In this document: positions 1 through 9,695 of the stretch, one piece after another
Position numbering within the stretch: position 1 is the stretch's first letter
Layout: each line of letters begins with the position of its first letter
Source: Lachnoclostridium phytofermentans ISDg
Lineage (GTDB): Bacteria > Bacillota > Clostridia > Lachnospirales > Lachnospiraceae
Reading direction: 5' to 3'
DNA: 64,000 nucleotides
NCBI RefSeq assembly: GCF_000018685.1
Contig: NC_010001.1
Location: 266,001 to 330,000, forward strand
Position numbers and translations under genes: made by a program
Notes under the pieces: model-generated
Told to the model about the DNA's origin: nothing
Seen by the model: the letters and a program-made list of their open reading frames with translations, nothing else
Databases searched by the model: none

Positions 1-2
1 AA

Positions 3-50
3 ATACTATCTGATCCAACCGCAATATTAAATTCGATTTACGGAAAATAA
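3..50 (+). CDS. possible 3' end of an upstream gene (partial)
   Basis: The first bases can be read as the last 15 codons of a gene (LSDPTAILNSIYGK then TAA at 48-50), followed about 20 nt later by a terminator-like hairpin. The fragment is too short to identify, and another frame closes at 28-30 (KYYLIQPQY), so the frame is uncertain. The downstream terminator is the main reason to suspect a gene end here. Confidence 0.3.
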   Translation: MLSDPTAILNSIYGK

Positions 51-69
51 AATACATTAGCTTATAAAG

Positions 70-126
70 AAGCCTAATTAGCTTAGATTGTACTTAGATT
101 GTACATAAGTTAATTAAGGCTTTTTT
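70..126 (+). terminator. intrinsic terminator closing the upstream gene
   Basis: Arms AAGCCTAATTA (70-80) and TAATTAAGGCTT pair with a single bulge and run into six T residues. The loop contains CTTAGATTGTA twice in tandem. Confidence 0.55.
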
Positions 127-503
127 GATTTGTAACAAGGGAAAGTTCGGAAGTGCTTTTTCTTAGGTAACTTTGCGCCTACAATCCAGGATTTGTAAGC
201 TATGGAAAACACCATTATTAGTATAAAAGAATTATAACATAATACATCGAAGAAGAAAGAATGCTTTATTCTTATCCTATTAGGACTATGATATAATACT
301 TGTAACGGATGTGAAACAATGAGTTTTTTAGTATCAAGGTAACATTCACATTTCATGTTCATGACAGTATACAATAATCTTAGCCTGAAAGAAACTATAG
401 ATTTTCTTTCAAACGGATACTACAGGCACATCTTCAAGAGTGGTAAAAGTGTCTCGCACAGATATAATTTAACGTGTGCTAAAGCACACAGATTGGAGTT
501 GTT
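127..503. other. gene-poor leader region upstream of the GH31 gene
   Basis: No convincing gene is present. The region holds a GCGAAGC-family hairpin near 133-163 and a possible -10 TATAAT at 292-297 with a poor -35. A perfect inverted repeat with 9-nt arms (TGAAAGAAA at 386-394, TTTCTTTCA at 403-411) could be an operator. A small hairpin GTGTGC-TAAA-GCACAC lies just ahead of the GH31 ribosome binding site. Confidence 0.4.
386..411 (+). promoter_or_regulatory. inverted repeat, possible operator of the GH31 gene
   Basis: TGAAAGAAA and TTTCTTTCA are perfect inverted arms separated by 8 nt, about 95 nt upstream of the GH31 start. The symmetry fits a dimeric regulator site for a sugar-responsive gene, but no known consensus is matched. 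Confidence 0.3.
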
Positions 504-2846
504 ATGAAGTTCAGTAATGGATGTTGGTTACAAAAGAAAGGTACTGAATGTTTTTCACCAGTGCAGGTTTATGATTATCAAATCAAAGAAAACGAGGTAA
601 GAATACTTACCACAACACATCAAATCAATCACCGCGGTGATACCTTAGGTGGCGTGAATCTTACGATATTTATTACAGCACCGGCACCGGAAGTTTTGCG
701 TGTTAAGACTTATCACTATATGGGAGTTAGAAAGAAGAGTCCTGAGTTTGAGTTAGACTTATCAGGGGCTTGTACACTAGAGTGTGAGGACACAGAGGAT
801 ATTTTAATAATTAAAAATGGAAGTCTTCGTTTGGAAGTACAAAAATCAAACGCAGCTTTTGCTTATTATCGTGGGAATGAGAAATTAACCTCCAGCGGTT
901 GGCGAGATCTAGCCTATATGAAAACAGATTGGCAAGGGCTTGCTTACGATGATGGTGGTGAAGAGGATACTTACATGAGAGAGCAATTAACGCTTTCTGT
1001 AGGTGAACTTGTTTATGGACTTGGTGAGAGATTTACACCGTTTGTAAAAAATGGTCAATCTCTTGATATCTGGAATGAAGATGGCGGTACCTCTACCGAA
1101 CAATCTTATAAGAACATTCCATTTTACATAACAAACAAAGGCTATGGTGTCTTTGTTAATCATCCGGAGAAGGTTTCATTTGAAATTGGCTCTGAGATGG
1201 TGACCAAAGTAGGCTTTTCAGTACCTGGAGAATGCCTCGATTACTTTATTATCAATGGGCCAGATATAAAGCAGGTATTGGCTCGCTATACTGACTTAAC
1301 AGGAAAGCCTGGGCTCCCTGCACCTTGGACTTTTGGTCTGTGGTTATCGACCTCCTTTACTACAAATTACGATGAAGAAACAGTAAATAGCTTTGTAGAT
1401 GGCATGTTAGAACGCGGAATCCACCTAGGAGTATTTCATTTTGATTGTTTCTGGATGAAGGATTTTTGCTGGTCTGACTTTACATGGGATAGCAGAGTAT
1501 TTCCAGATCCAAAGAATATGTTAGCTAGATTAAAGGCAAAAGGGTTAAAGATTTGTGTTTGGATTAATAGCTATATCGGCCAGGAATCGGTTCTTTTCGA
1601 AGAAGGTGTAAAAGGAGGCTATTTCCTAAAAAGAAAGAATGGGGACGTATGGCAATGGGATATGTGGCAGCCAGGTATGGCGGTTGTTGACTTTACAAAC
1701 CCAGAAGCGTGTAAGTGGTTTGGTGAGAAACTGAAAGCTTTACTTGATATGGGAGTAGATTGCTTTAAAACAGATTTCGGTGAGAGAATCCCTACTGACG
1801 TTGTTTACTACGATGGTTCCGATCCGATGAAAATGCATAATTATTATACATATTTATATAATAAAACAGTCTATGATGTTTTGGCTAGCTGTAAGGGAAG
1901 AGAAGAGGCAATTTTATTTGCTAGATCCGCAACCGTAGGCGGGCAAAAGTTCCCTGTTCATTGGGGTGGTGATTGTTGGTCTGATTATGAATCTATGGAA
2001 GAAAGTCTTCGCGGAGGCTTATCCTTAACGATGTCTGGATTTGGGTATTGGAGTCATGATATCGGAGGATTTGAGAGTACTTCAACACCGGATGTATATA
2101 AGCGCTGGGCAGCTTTTGGTTTATTATCCACCCATTCCAGACTTCATGGTAGTACTTCGTATCGTGTTCCTTGGGCGTATGATGAAGAAGCAGTCGATGT
2201 GGTTCGTTTCTTTACTGAGTTAAAAGGTTCCCTTATGCCATACCTTTATCGTAATGCTGTGGAGACCTCAGAATCAGGTATTCCAATGATGAGAAGTATG
2301 GTGATGGAATATACCAAAGATCCAAATTGCTCTTACCTAGATAAGCAGTATTTTCTCGGCGACAGTTTACTAGTTGCTCCGATATTTAATGAGAATAGTA
2401 TGGCTCATTATTACTTACCTAAGGGGAAATGGACCAATTATCTGACCGGTGAAGTAAAAGAGGGTGGGAGATGGTATGAAGAAGAACATAGTTACCTAAG
2501 CATACCACTCTATGTAAAACAAGGTAGCATCATTGCCTCTGGTCCGAAAGGTCAAGGAGCAGTCTATGAGTATACGAAGGATCTTGAGTTAAAAATATAT
2601 GAGTTACAAGAGGGGGTAGAGGTAGCAACTACTGTTTATCAAGAAACCGGAGAAAAGGCGGTAGTAATGAGTGCAGTATTAAATGGTGGTAAGATAACAA
2701 TAAATCTTACATCAAAAGTACCGGTAAGTATTGTCTTAAAGAACTATGTCGTAAATAGCGTAGAAGGTGTTTCATTTAAAGTGGATGGAAACGATACGAT
2801 TATTTTGGCACAGGAATCTGTGGTTGCTATAGTTGCAATTTCTTAA
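504..2846 (+). CDS. yicI: GH31 alpha-xylosidase, YicI-like
   Basis: This 780-residue protein is a retaining alpha-glycosidase of family GH31 and most resembles the cytoplasmic alpha-xylosidase YicI (772 residues). An N-terminal galactose-mutarotase-like domain precedes a TIM barrel. The nucleophile is seen in KTDFGE (Asp424) and the acid/base in WGGDC (Asp490). Their 66-residue spacing equals that of D416 and D482 in YicI. There is no signal peptide, so it should act inside the cell on alpha-xylosides such as isoprimeverose from xyloglucan. The start has GGAG 8 nt upstream. The GH3 gene downstream is the expected partner. Substrate is inferred; alpha-glucosidase activity is the main alternative. 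Confidence 0.88.
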   Translation: MKFSNGCWLQKKGTECFSPVQVYDYQIKENEVRILTTTHQINHRGDTLGGVNLTIFITAPAPEVLRVKTYHYMGVRKKSPEFELDLSGACTLECEDTEDILIIKNGSLRLEVQKSNAAFAYYRGNEKLTSSGWRDLAYMKTDWQGLAYDDGGEEDTYMREQLTLSVGELVYGLGERFTPFVKNGQSLDIWNEDGGTSTEQSYKNIPFYITNKGYGVFVNHPEKVSFEIGSEMVTKVGFSVPGECLDYFIINGPDIKQVLARYTDLTGKPGLPAPWTFGLWLSTSFTTNYDEETVNSFVDGMLERGIHLGVFHFDCFWMKDFCWSDFTWDSRVFPDPKNMLARLKAKGLKICVWINSYIGQESVLFEEGVKGGYFLKRKNGDVWQWDMWQPGMAVVDFTNPEACKWFGEKLKALLDMGVDCFKTDFGERIPTDVVYYDGSDPMKMHNYYTYLYNKTVYDVLASCKGREEAILFARSATVGGQKFPVHWGGDCWSDYESMEESLRGGLSLTMSGFGYWSHDIGGFESTSTPDVYKRWAAFGLLSTHSRLHGSTSYRVPWAYDEEAVDVVRFFTELKGSLMPYLYRNAVETSESGIPMMRSMVMEYTKDPNCSYLDKQYFLGDSLLVAPIFNENSMAHYYLPKGKWTNYLTGEVKEGGRWYEEEHSYLSIPLYVKQGSIIASGPKGQGAVYEYTKDLELKIYELQEGVEVATTVYQETGEKAVVMSAVLNGGKITINLTSKVPVSIVLKNYVVNSVEGVSFKVDGNDTIILAQESVVAIVAIS

Positions 2847-2879
2847 TGCTATGAATCTATCATTACGATAAAGATAGAA

Positions 2880-2909
2880 CCTTGCATTACCTAGGTTGGT
2901 AGTGCAAGG
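2880..2909 (+). terminator. hairpin after the GH31 gene
   Basis: CCTTGCA (2880-2886) pairs with TGCAAGG (2903-2909), and TACC with GGTA inside. No T run follows, so termination is uncertain. It may be a processing or 3'-end stabilising hairpin. Confidence 0.35.
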
Positions 2910-3035
2910 GAGTTCGTGTGGATAAAAGAGTATGTGCAGAAAAAGGAGCTCATGCAGACAGAGGAGCTCGTGAAGACAAAGGAACTCGTGCAGAAAAAGG
3001 AACTCGTGCAGACAAAGAAATTCGTATAGATAAGG
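2910..3035 (+). repeat. 18-bp tandem array between GH31 and GH3 genes
   Basis: Seven degenerate 18-bp units related to GAACTCGTGCAGACAAAG run head to tail. One frame stays open through the array and would encode hexapeptides of the form ELVQTK, ending in TAG. No good ribosome binding site or start is present, so it is annotated as a repeat and not a gene. The first unit contains a perfect inverted DnaA box, TGTGGATAA, at 2917-2925. Confidence 0.75.
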
Positions 3036-3140
3036 GTAATTGGTAGGTAATAAAATTTTAAATATTTTAAAAAAAACAACGCAAATGAGTGTCGTAAGAA
3101 GATACAGTGAAAAAATAAAATAGAAAAGGACTGTGATATT

Positions 3141-5306
3141 TTGAAGAAGGTAAATGAATCAGTAATCGAAGAATTATTAAGTCAGATGACCTTAGAAGAA
3201 AAGATAGGTCTAATTCATGGTAATGGCATCTTTCGTAGTGGTGGGGTGGAACGCCTTGGCATACCTTCCTTGAAGATGTCGGATGGCCCAATGGGTGTTC
3301 GTAGAGAGTTTGAAGACAATAGGTGGTTTCTTGCGTGCAAAACGGACGATTACGTATCTTATCTTCCGAGCAATAGTGCAATAGCAGCTACATGGAATAA
3401 AGATCTTGCCTATACTTCAGGTCAAGTTCTTGGTAGTGAAGCAAGGGGAAGAGGAAAAGATGTTATCTTAGCGCCAGGTATTAATATTAAAAGAAGCCCT
3501 CTCTGTGGTAGGAATTTTGAATACATGAGCGAGGATCCAAAGCTAATTGAAGAATTAGCAAGTTTCATGATTCAAGGGATACAGGAGAATGATGTAGCAG
3601 CTTGTGTAAAGCATTTTGCTGTAAATAATCAAGAGACTGACCGTTTGGCAGTGGATACAGATTTAGAGGATAGAGCATTATTTGAAATATATTTGCCTGG
3701 TTTTAAGGCCGCAATTAAGAATGGCGAAAGTTATTCCATCATGGGAGCATACAATAAGTTCCGAGGTGCTCAGTGTTGTGAAAATTCTTATCTGCTTGGG
3801 ACTATCTTAAGGGAAGAATGGGAATATGATGGAACCATTATATCGGATTGGGGTGGTGTCCATGATACAAAGGCAGCAGCGAATTCACCACTCGATATTG
3901 AGATGGATGTGAAACCTAATTTTGATGAATATAACATGGCAAATCCGCTTCTTGAGGCGGTTCATAGAAATGAAATCTCTGAAGCTGAGATAGATAAAAA
4001 AGTTAGAAATATTCTTCGACTTATGCTTCGATTAAAGATGATTGGAGAAGAGTCAGAACAAAGAGAATCAGGGACTTATAATATGATTTCACATCAACAA
4101 GAGATACTTAAGGTAGCGAGGGAATCTATTATATTATTAAAAAATGAAGAGGATAGACTACCTTTAAAGAAAAATATTAAGAAGTTAGCTGTCATTGGGC
4201 AAAATGCGAATATCTTGCATGCCGCTGGTGGTGGAAGTGCAGAAGTCAAAGCACTTTATGAAATTTCACCTTTATTAGGAATTCGTATGGAACTTGGTGG
4301 TAATACGGAAGTCACCTATCGTCCAGGTTACTATGTATCATATCAAAAAGTCTTTGATATAATTGGATATCAAGAAACAAGCACTGACGTTATGGCGGAG
4401 AGAGCAAAGAGAAAACAAGTCTGGCTAGAGCTAGAAAAAGAAGGTAAAGAAAAAAGAAAGGCAGAAGAGAAACGTCTTCGGGAAGAAGCGGTTTTACTTG
4501 CAAGAGAAACGGAGGATGTTATTCTTGTTGTAGGATTAGATCATCATCAAGATATGGAAGGTCGTGATCGTAAAAGATATGAATTACCTTATGCTCAGGA
4601 AAAACTAATTGAAGAAGTGCTCGATGCGAATCCTAATACAATCTTGGTTGTTTGTGCAGGATCACCGGTTTCTATGCAGAAATTCTCCAATAAAGCTAAA
4701 ACAATCGTTTGGAGCTATTATAATGGAATGCAAGGTGGTAAAGCTTTAGCAGATGTATTGTTTGGAATTGTAAATCCATCTGGAAAATTACCTGAATCGA
4801 TGCCAAAGGAGCTAAATGATTGCCCAGCACATAAATTTGGGGAATTTGGTACAAAAGGAAGTGTTTATTATAACGAAGGCATTATGGTAGGATATCGTTA
4901 TTATGATACGGAAAATATCACACCAGAATTTTGTTTTGGTCATGGACTTTCTTATACAAATTTCACTTATAAAAATTTAACAGTAAGAGCAAATAAGGGA
5001 AAAGGCGCATTCCTAAGTTTTAGTATAAGAAATACAGGGAAGACAGCTGGAGCTGAGACAATTCAAGTTTATGTTTCTGATCCAGTTTGCAGTGTAAAGC
5101 GCCCTATTCATGAATTAAAAGGGTTCACCAAAGTTTTTTTACAGCCGGGAGAGGAAAAAGAATTGATGATGGAATTAAAGCCATCTGCCTTTACCTATTA
5201 TTGTACCGAGAGTAAGAAATTTGTATTAGAGGGCGGAGAGTTCATCATTGAAGTTGGTAGCTCTTCTAGGGATATCAGGTTGAGCAAGATGGTAAGAATT
5301 GAGTAA
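3141..5306 (+). CDS. GH3 beta-glycosidase (beta-glucosidase type)
   Basis: A 721-residue family GH3 enzyme. It has the N-terminal barrel (KHFAVNNQE motif), the nucleophile in SDWGGVHD (Asp236), the alpha/beta sandwich domain and a C-terminal fibronectin-III-like domain. It lacks a signal peptide and should hydrolyse beta-glucosides or cello/xylo-oligosaccharides in the cytoplasm, complementing the alpha-xylosidase upstream. The start is TTG with AAAGGA about 10 nt ahead. A short, very charged segment (residues about 425-455, rich in E, K and R) is inserted in the second domain, where some family members carry a PA14 domain. The exact sugar specificity cannot be read from sequence. Confidence 0.88.
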   Translation: MKKVNESVIEELLSQMTLEEKIGLIHGNGIFRSGGVERLGIPSLKMSDGPMGVRREFEDNRWFLACKTDDYVSYLPSNSAIAATWNKDLAYTSGQVLGSEARGRGKDVILAPGINIKRSPLCGRNFEYMSEDPKLIEELASFMIQGIQENDVAACVKHFAVNNQETDRLAVDTDLEDRALFEIYLPGFKAAIKNGESYSIMGAYNKFRGAQCCENSYLLGTILREEWEYDGTIISDWGGVHDTKAAANSPLDIEMDVKPNFDEYNMANPLLEAVHRNEISEAEIDKKVRNILRLMLRLKMIGEESEQRESGTYNMISHQQEILKVARESIILLKNEEDRLPLKKNIKKLAVIGQNANILHAAGGGSAEVKALYEISPLLGIRMELGGNTEVTYRPGYYVSYQKVFDIIGYQETSTDVMAERAKRKQVWLELEKEGKEKRKAEEKRLREEAVLLARETEDVILVVGLDHHQDMEGRDRKRYELPYAQEKLIEEVLDANPNTILVVCAGSPVSMQKFSNKAKTIVWSYYNGMQGGKALADVLFGIVNPSGKLPESMPKELNDCPAHKFGEFGTKGSVYYNEGIMVGYRYYDTENITPEFCFGHGLSYTNFTYKNLTVRANKGKGAFLSFSIRNTGKTAGAETIQVYVSDPVCSVKRPIHELKGFTKVFLQPGEEKELMMELKPSAFTYYCTESKKFVLEGGEFIIEVGSSSRDIRLSKMVRIE

Positions 5307-5680
5307 GTCATTTTTCGGGAATTTGACAAAAGATATAAGAATTTGAGAATATAGAAGAAAAGCAGGGTGAGATAAGCGTTAAGTTTATTTTACCCTTTTC
5401 TGTGTATGGATAATTGATGATATCTGTATTTAAATAATTGATGATATTTGTCTTTAAATAATAGATGATATTTAAATAGAAATATAGGTGAATAACGGAT
5501 GGATAAAATGCAGAAAAGGATGTATCTTATTACCTTGACAGGACATTTTGGATGGATTATAGTAATACATATTGAATCTTGGGATTCTAGTAAAAGTACG
5601 AGTTTCACATATATGAAATCGGCACGAGATGGCAATTATTATAGAATCCAAAGAAAATTTTAGAAAAGGCGGGATTACAA
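5307..5680. other. intergenic region between GH3 and gltX with 24-bp repeats
   Basis: It contains about 2.8 copies of a 24-bp direct repeat (AATTGATGATATYTGTMTTTAAAT, from 5412 to 5478) and the gltX promoter at 5535-5563. I see no gene and no T-box leader. Confidence 0.6.
5535..5563 (+). promoter_or_regulatory. sigma-A promoter of gltX
   Basis: TTGACA at 5535-5540, a 17-nt spacer and TATAGT at 5558-5563. It gives a leader of about 110 nt. Confidence 0.65.
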
Positions 5681-7153
5681 ATGGCTAAGGTTAGAACCAG
5701 ATTTGCACCAAGTCCAACAGGGCGTATGCATGTTGGTAATCTAAGAACTGCACTTTATGAGTATTTGATTGCTAAACATGAAGGTGGAGACTTTATATTA
5801 AGAATAGAGGATACAGATCAGGAACGTTTGGTAGAAGGTGCTACTGAAATTATTTACCGCACCATAGCAAAGACAGGGTTAATTCATGATGAAGGTCCAG
5901 ATAAAGATAAAGGATTTGGTCCATACGTTCAAAGCGAGCGTCAGGCTACCGGAATTTATTTAAAATATGCAAAAGAGTTAGTAGAAAATGGGGAAGCTTA
6001 CTATTGCTTCTGTACTAAGGAACGCTTAGAAACATTAAAGAGTGCTGTTGGTGAGGAAGATGGAGAAAGTAAAGAAATAACCAAATACGATAAGCATTGT
6101 CTTCATTTAAGTAAGGAAGAAGTTGAAGCGAATTTAGCGGCTGGTATGCCATATGTAATCCGTCAGAATATGCCTACCGAAGGAACTACATCATTTACTG
6201 ATGCTATTTATGGAACTATTACCGTTGAAAACTCTGAATTAGATGATATGATTCTAATTAAATCCGATGGATTCCCAACTTATAATTTTGCTAACGTAAT
6301 TGACGATCATTTCATGGAAATTACTCATGTAGTGCGTGGAAATGAGTATCTATCTAGTACACCAAAGTACACTAGATTATACAAAGCATTTGGTTGGGAA
6401 GAGCCAGTTTATATCCACTGCCCATTAATTACAAATGAAGAGCATCAAAAATTAAGTAAGAGAAGCGGACACTCCTCTTTTGAAGATTTAATTGAGCAGG
6501 GATTTGTTACAGAAGCAATTGTTAACTTTATCGCTCTTCTTGGTTGGAGTTCTACAACTAATGAAGAAATTTTCTCTTTAGAAGAATTAGTTCGTGAATT
6601 TGATTATACTCACATCAATAAATCTCCTTCCGTTTTCGATATGAATAAACTTCGCTGGATGAACGGAGAGTATATTAAGAGAATGGATAGTGAGAAGTAC
6701 TATGAGTATGCACTTCCACAAATAAAGAAAGTAGTTACAAAAGACTACGATTTGAAATTTATTGCTGATTTAGTAAAGACAAGAATTGAAACCTTTCTTG
6801 ATATTGCAGAGATGATTGATTTCTTCGATGAGCTTCCTGAGTATGATATCGCTATGTATACTCATAAGAAGATGAAGACAGACTCTGAGAATTCTTTAAA
6901 GGTATTACAAGATGTTCTTCCAAGATTTGAGGAACTTACGTGTTACTCTGTTTCCTCTATTGAAAGTGTATTAATGGGCTATATTGCAGAGAATGGAATT
7001 AAGAATGGTCAAGGCTTATGGCCAGTTCGTACTGCAGTGTCCGGTAAGCAGTCTACACCAGGCGGAGCATATGAAATTATGAGCATTCTTGGAAAAGAGG
7101 AAAGTCTTAGAAGAATACGCATCGCAATTGATAAATTAAGCAGTTCCCTATAA
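5681..7153 (+). CDS. gltX: glutamyl-tRNA synthetase
   Basis: This 490-residue class I aminoacyl-tRNA synthetase attaches glutamate to tRNA-Glu. In many Firmicutes it also misacylates tRNA-Gln, which the amidotransferase GatCAB then corrects. The N-terminal Rossmann fold has the HIGH-type motif HVGN and RIEDTDQER, and the KMSKS loop appears as KLSKR near residue 255. A helical anticodon-binding region fills the C-terminal third. Length is normal. The start has an AAGGCGGG-type site. The gene has its own promoter (5535-5563) and its own terminator (7190-7238), so it is monocistronic. Confidence 0.96.
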   Translation: MAKVRTRFAPSPTGRMHVGNLRTALYEYLIAKHEGGDFILRIEDTDQERLVEGATEIIYRTIAKTGLIHDEGPDKDKGFGPYVQSERQATGIYLKYAKELVENGEAYYCFCTKERLETLKSAVGEEDGESKEITKYDKHCLHLSKEEVEANLAAGMPYVIRQNMPTEGTTSFTDAIYGTITVENSELDDMILIKSDGFPTYNFANVIDDHFMEITHVVRGNEYLSSTPKYTRLYKAFGWEEPVYIHCPLITNEEHQKLSKRSGHSSFEDLIEQGFVTEAIVNFIALLGWSSTTNEEIFSLEELVREFDYTHINKSPSVFDMNKLRWMNGEYIKRMDSEKYYEYALPQIKKVVTKDYDLKFIADLVKTRIETFLDIAEMIDFFDELPEYDIAMYTHKKMKTDSENSLKVLQDVLPRFEELTCYSVSSIESVLMGYIAENGIKNGQGLWPVRTAVSGKQSTPGGAYEIMSILGKEESLRRIRIAIDKLSSSL

Positions 7154-7189
7154 GAAGAATGTGCTCTCTTAAAGTTTAAAATTTTAGAA

Positions 7190-7238
7190 AACAGTATTTT
7201 CCATGTTCAATATGCACAAGGAAGATACTGTTTTTTTT
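7190..7238 (+). terminator. intrinsic terminator of gltX
   Basis: AACAGTATTTTCC pairs with GGAAGATACTGTT and is followed by eight T residues. The stretch from here to 7456 has no supported gene; a 60-codon ORF at 7203 begins inside the terminator. Confidence 0.8.
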
Positions 7239-7456
7239 CTGTACGATCTACTAGGAGCACGCTTTTATCTATGGTATGATAGTAGTAAGGATCAGTTATG
7301 TGAGAGTCAAGGATTCAAATGCTTAAGGATTGTCAAGGCATGTTGCGAACTGAGGCAAGGTCTACTGAGAGCTACTTCACCGTAATATTATGCCTGAATA
7401 AGTCATTGACATAAATTTAAGATGCACAAGAGTTAGTGTAGAAATAGAGGTTAGTT

Positions 7457-9457
7457 ATGAAAACAGTGAATGAAGCGCAGGAGAGAGCGATTAAACATCA
7501 TAAAGGTCCCATGCTTGTTCTAGCGGGACCCGGTTCTGGGAAGACCTTAGTGATCATAAGAAGAACGCAGTATCTTATAGAGCAGCATGGTATTTCACCA
7601 AATAACATTCTAGTAATTACGTTTACCAAAGCTGCTGCTATGGAGATGCAGGAACGCTTTGATAGGTTAATGGGACAAGGAAGGTTTGGTGTTAATTTTG
7701 GAACCTTCCATGCAATCTTTTTTAAGATATTACGATTTGCTTATAACTACAGTGTTTCTAATATAATAACAGAAGAAGAGAGATACCGCCTCTTACGCGA
7801 TATCATCCAATCGATGGAGCTTGAGATAGAGGATGAGAAAGAATTTTTAGAAGGGATTGGATCGGAAATCAGTTTAGTTAAGGGAGAAAACATGGATATT
7901 TCTCATTACTACTCTATGAATTGTTCCGAAGAGACTTTTCAGGAAATATACAAAGAATATGATAAGAAGTTACGTCATCAAAACAAGATTGATTTTGATG
8001 ATATGTTGCTTCTTTGTTATGAGTTATTAATAGAAAGACCTGACATATTGTCCTTATGGCAACAGAAATATCAATACATCCTTATTGATGAGTTTCAAGA
8101 TATCAATCGTATTCAATATGAAATTATCAAGATGCTTGCGAAACCTAAAAACAATCTATTTATCGTGGGCGATGATGATCAGAGTATCTACCGGTTTCGG
8201 GGTGCAAAGCCGGAGATCATGTTATCCTTTGAAGAAGAATATAAAGGAGTAAAGAAAGTCGTTTTAAATAAAAACTACCGTTCCAAAGGGAATATTATTA
8301 CAGGAGCACTTAAAGTTGTTGGTAATAACAAAAAGAGATTTCCGAAAGAGATACAATCGATACATGAGCCAGGAAATGAGATTAATGTAAAATCATTTTC
8401 CGATTTGCCAGCACAAAATCAAGCGATTCTTGAGGAGATTGATCATTATCGTAAGATGGGGATGCGCTATTCTCAAATTGCTGTCCTTTATCGAACGAAC
8501 ACGCAACCAGGTTCACTCGTTACGAAGCTTATGGAGTATAACATACCATTTAAGATGAGAGACAGCTTACCAAACATCTATGAGCACTGGATTGCTAAGG
8601 ATCTAATTTGCTATATTAAGTTATCCATGGGAATTCGGGAGAGGGGTCTTTTTTTACAGGTAATGAATCGACCAAAACGGTATATTAGTAGAGAGGCATT
8701 AGAGCAGACAGATGTGGATTTAAACACAATAAGGGAATTCTATATGGAAAAGCCTTATGTTGTCGAACGAATTGATAAATTAGTTTACGATTTAACACTA
8801 ATTCGTAGAACAAATCCATATGCAGCAATTAACTATATCCGTAGGGCAGTAGGTTATGATGATTACTTAAAGGAATATGCGGCCTTTCGTAGAATAAAGG
8901 TGGAAGAGCTCTATGACATTTTATCCGAGCTTCAAGAAGAATCAAGAGAATATAAAACGCATGAGGAATGGTTAAATCACATTGATGAGTACAAAGACGG
9001 ACTAAAGGAACAGGCATTAAAACAGAATCAAAAAGATGTGGATGGCGTGATATTAACTACGTTTCATGCTTCCAAGGGTTTGGAATTTGATGTGGTTATC
9101 CTTATGGATGCAAATGAAGGAATAACACCTCATAAAAAAGCAGTGGTACCAGAGGATATGGAGGAAGAGAGAAGGATGTTTTATGTCGCCATGACGAGAG
9201 CAAAGAGTTTTCTTCATATCTTTTATGTGAAGCAACGGTATAATAAAGAATTATCACCCTCCAGATTTGTCGGGGAATTACTTGTTAGTCCTATGGAATT
9301 AAGAGAAGGGATGAGGATTCATCATTCCATCTATGGAGAGGGAAGCATTAAGAAAATGGAAGAGAATAAGTTAACAATACAATTTGATAAGATTTTTCTT
9401 CCAAAGGTGCTAGACATGGAATTTTGTATACGAAATCAAATGATCAAAGTGGTCTAG
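7457..9457 (+). CDS. UvrD/Rep-family ATP-dependent DNA helicase
   Basis: A 666-residue superfamily 1A helicase. The Walker A (GPGSGKT, near residue 25), the Walker B (DEFQD), GDDDQSIYRFRGA and the C-terminal TFHASKGLEFD and AMTRAK motifs are all present in order. It should translocate 3'-5' on single-stranded DNA during repair or conflict resolution. It is shorter than PcrA (about 720-750), so I call it a paralogue and not PcrA. The last 50 residues form a small beta-rich tail (GEGSIKK...LTIQFD) that resembles the N-terminus of the hypothetical protein at 30631. The start ATG has AGAGG 8 nt upstream. Confidence 0.9.
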   Translation: MKTVNEAQERAIKHHKGPMLVLAGPGSGKTLVIIRRTQYLIEQHGISPNNILVITFTKAAAMEMQERFDRLMGQGRFGVNFGTFHAIFFKILRFAYNYSVSNIITEEERYRLLRDIIQSMELEIEDEKEFLEGIGSEISLVKGENMDISHYYSMNCSEETFQEIYKEYDKKLRHQNKIDFDDMLLLCYELLIERPDILSLWQQKYQYILIDEFQDINRIQYEIIKMLAKPKNNLFIVGDDDQSIYRFRGAKPEIMLSFEEEYKGVKKVVLNKNYRSKGNIITGALKVVGNNKKRFPKEIQSIHEPGNEINVKSFSDLPAQNQAILEEIDHYRKMGMRYSQIAVLYRTNTQPGSLVTKLMEYNIPFKMRDSLPNIYEHWIAKDLICYIKLSMGIRERGLFLQVMNRPKRYISREALEQTDVDLNTIREFYMEKPYVVERIDKLVYDLTLIRRTNPYAAINYIRRAVGYDDYLKEYAAFRRIKVEELYDILSELQEESREYKTHEEWLNHIDEYKDGLKEQALKQNQKDVDGVILTTFHASKGLEFDVVILMDANEGITPHKKAVVPEDMEEERRMFYVAMTRAKSFLHIFYVKQRYNKELSPSRFVGELLVSPMELREGMRIHHSIYGEGSIKKMEENKLTIQFDKIFLPKVLDMEFCIRNQMIKVV

Positions 9458-9553
9458 ACAATCAGTATTTCATATGATAGGGATAGGTTGATTGCGCCTG
9501 CGTGGGCGCACTAAATTGAGAAGAGTACGCTTCGTAAACTACCTTTTATGAAA

Positions 9554-9620
9554 AAAGTGAGAGCAGCGAATCCTTGGAATATACTATGCTTCCTGTAGGT
9601 CTATTCGAGACTCTCACTTT
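9554..9620 (+). terminator. structured 3' element after the helicase
   Basis: AAAGTGAGAG (9554-9563) pairs perfectly with CTCTCACTTT (9611-9620). Inside, CGAAT pairs with ATTCG and GGAA with TTCC, giving a multi-step stem with internal loops. A short hairpin GCGCC-TGCGTG-GGCGC lies just upstream (9494-9509). It may terminate transcription, although the T run is weak, or it may be a small structured RNA. Confidence 0.5.
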
Positions 9621-9634
9621 ATAATTCTTATCAA

Positions 9635-9662
9635 AAAAAGCACGCGAAGCGTGCTTTTTCTT
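9635..9662. terminator. bidirectional terminator, GCGAAGC family
   Basis: AAAAAGCACGC-GAA-GCGTGCTTTTT is a near-perfect hairpin with A and T flanks on either side. It lies between the converging helicase and DUF1292 genes and can serve both strands. An identical copy of at least 30 bp sits at 16138. Confidence 0.8.
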
Positions 9663-9695
9663 ATTTGGGATCTGCTTTCGCAATATCCTTAATAT

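Noticed and set aside
114..374. 86-codon minus-strand ORF in the first 400 nt
   Set aside because: No ribosome binding site, low-complexity AT-driven composition, and it covers a terminator-family hairpin.
2910..3035. CRISPR array
   Set aside because: The repeats are contiguous 18-bp units without unique spacers, and there are no cas genes.
5307..5680. T-box leader for gltX
   Set aside because: The T-box sequence (GGGTGGAACCGCG-like) and its terminator are absent; only a promoter and short repeats are seen.
7203..7385. 60-codon ORF after gltX
   Set aside because: It starts inside the gltX terminator stem and has no ribosome binding site.
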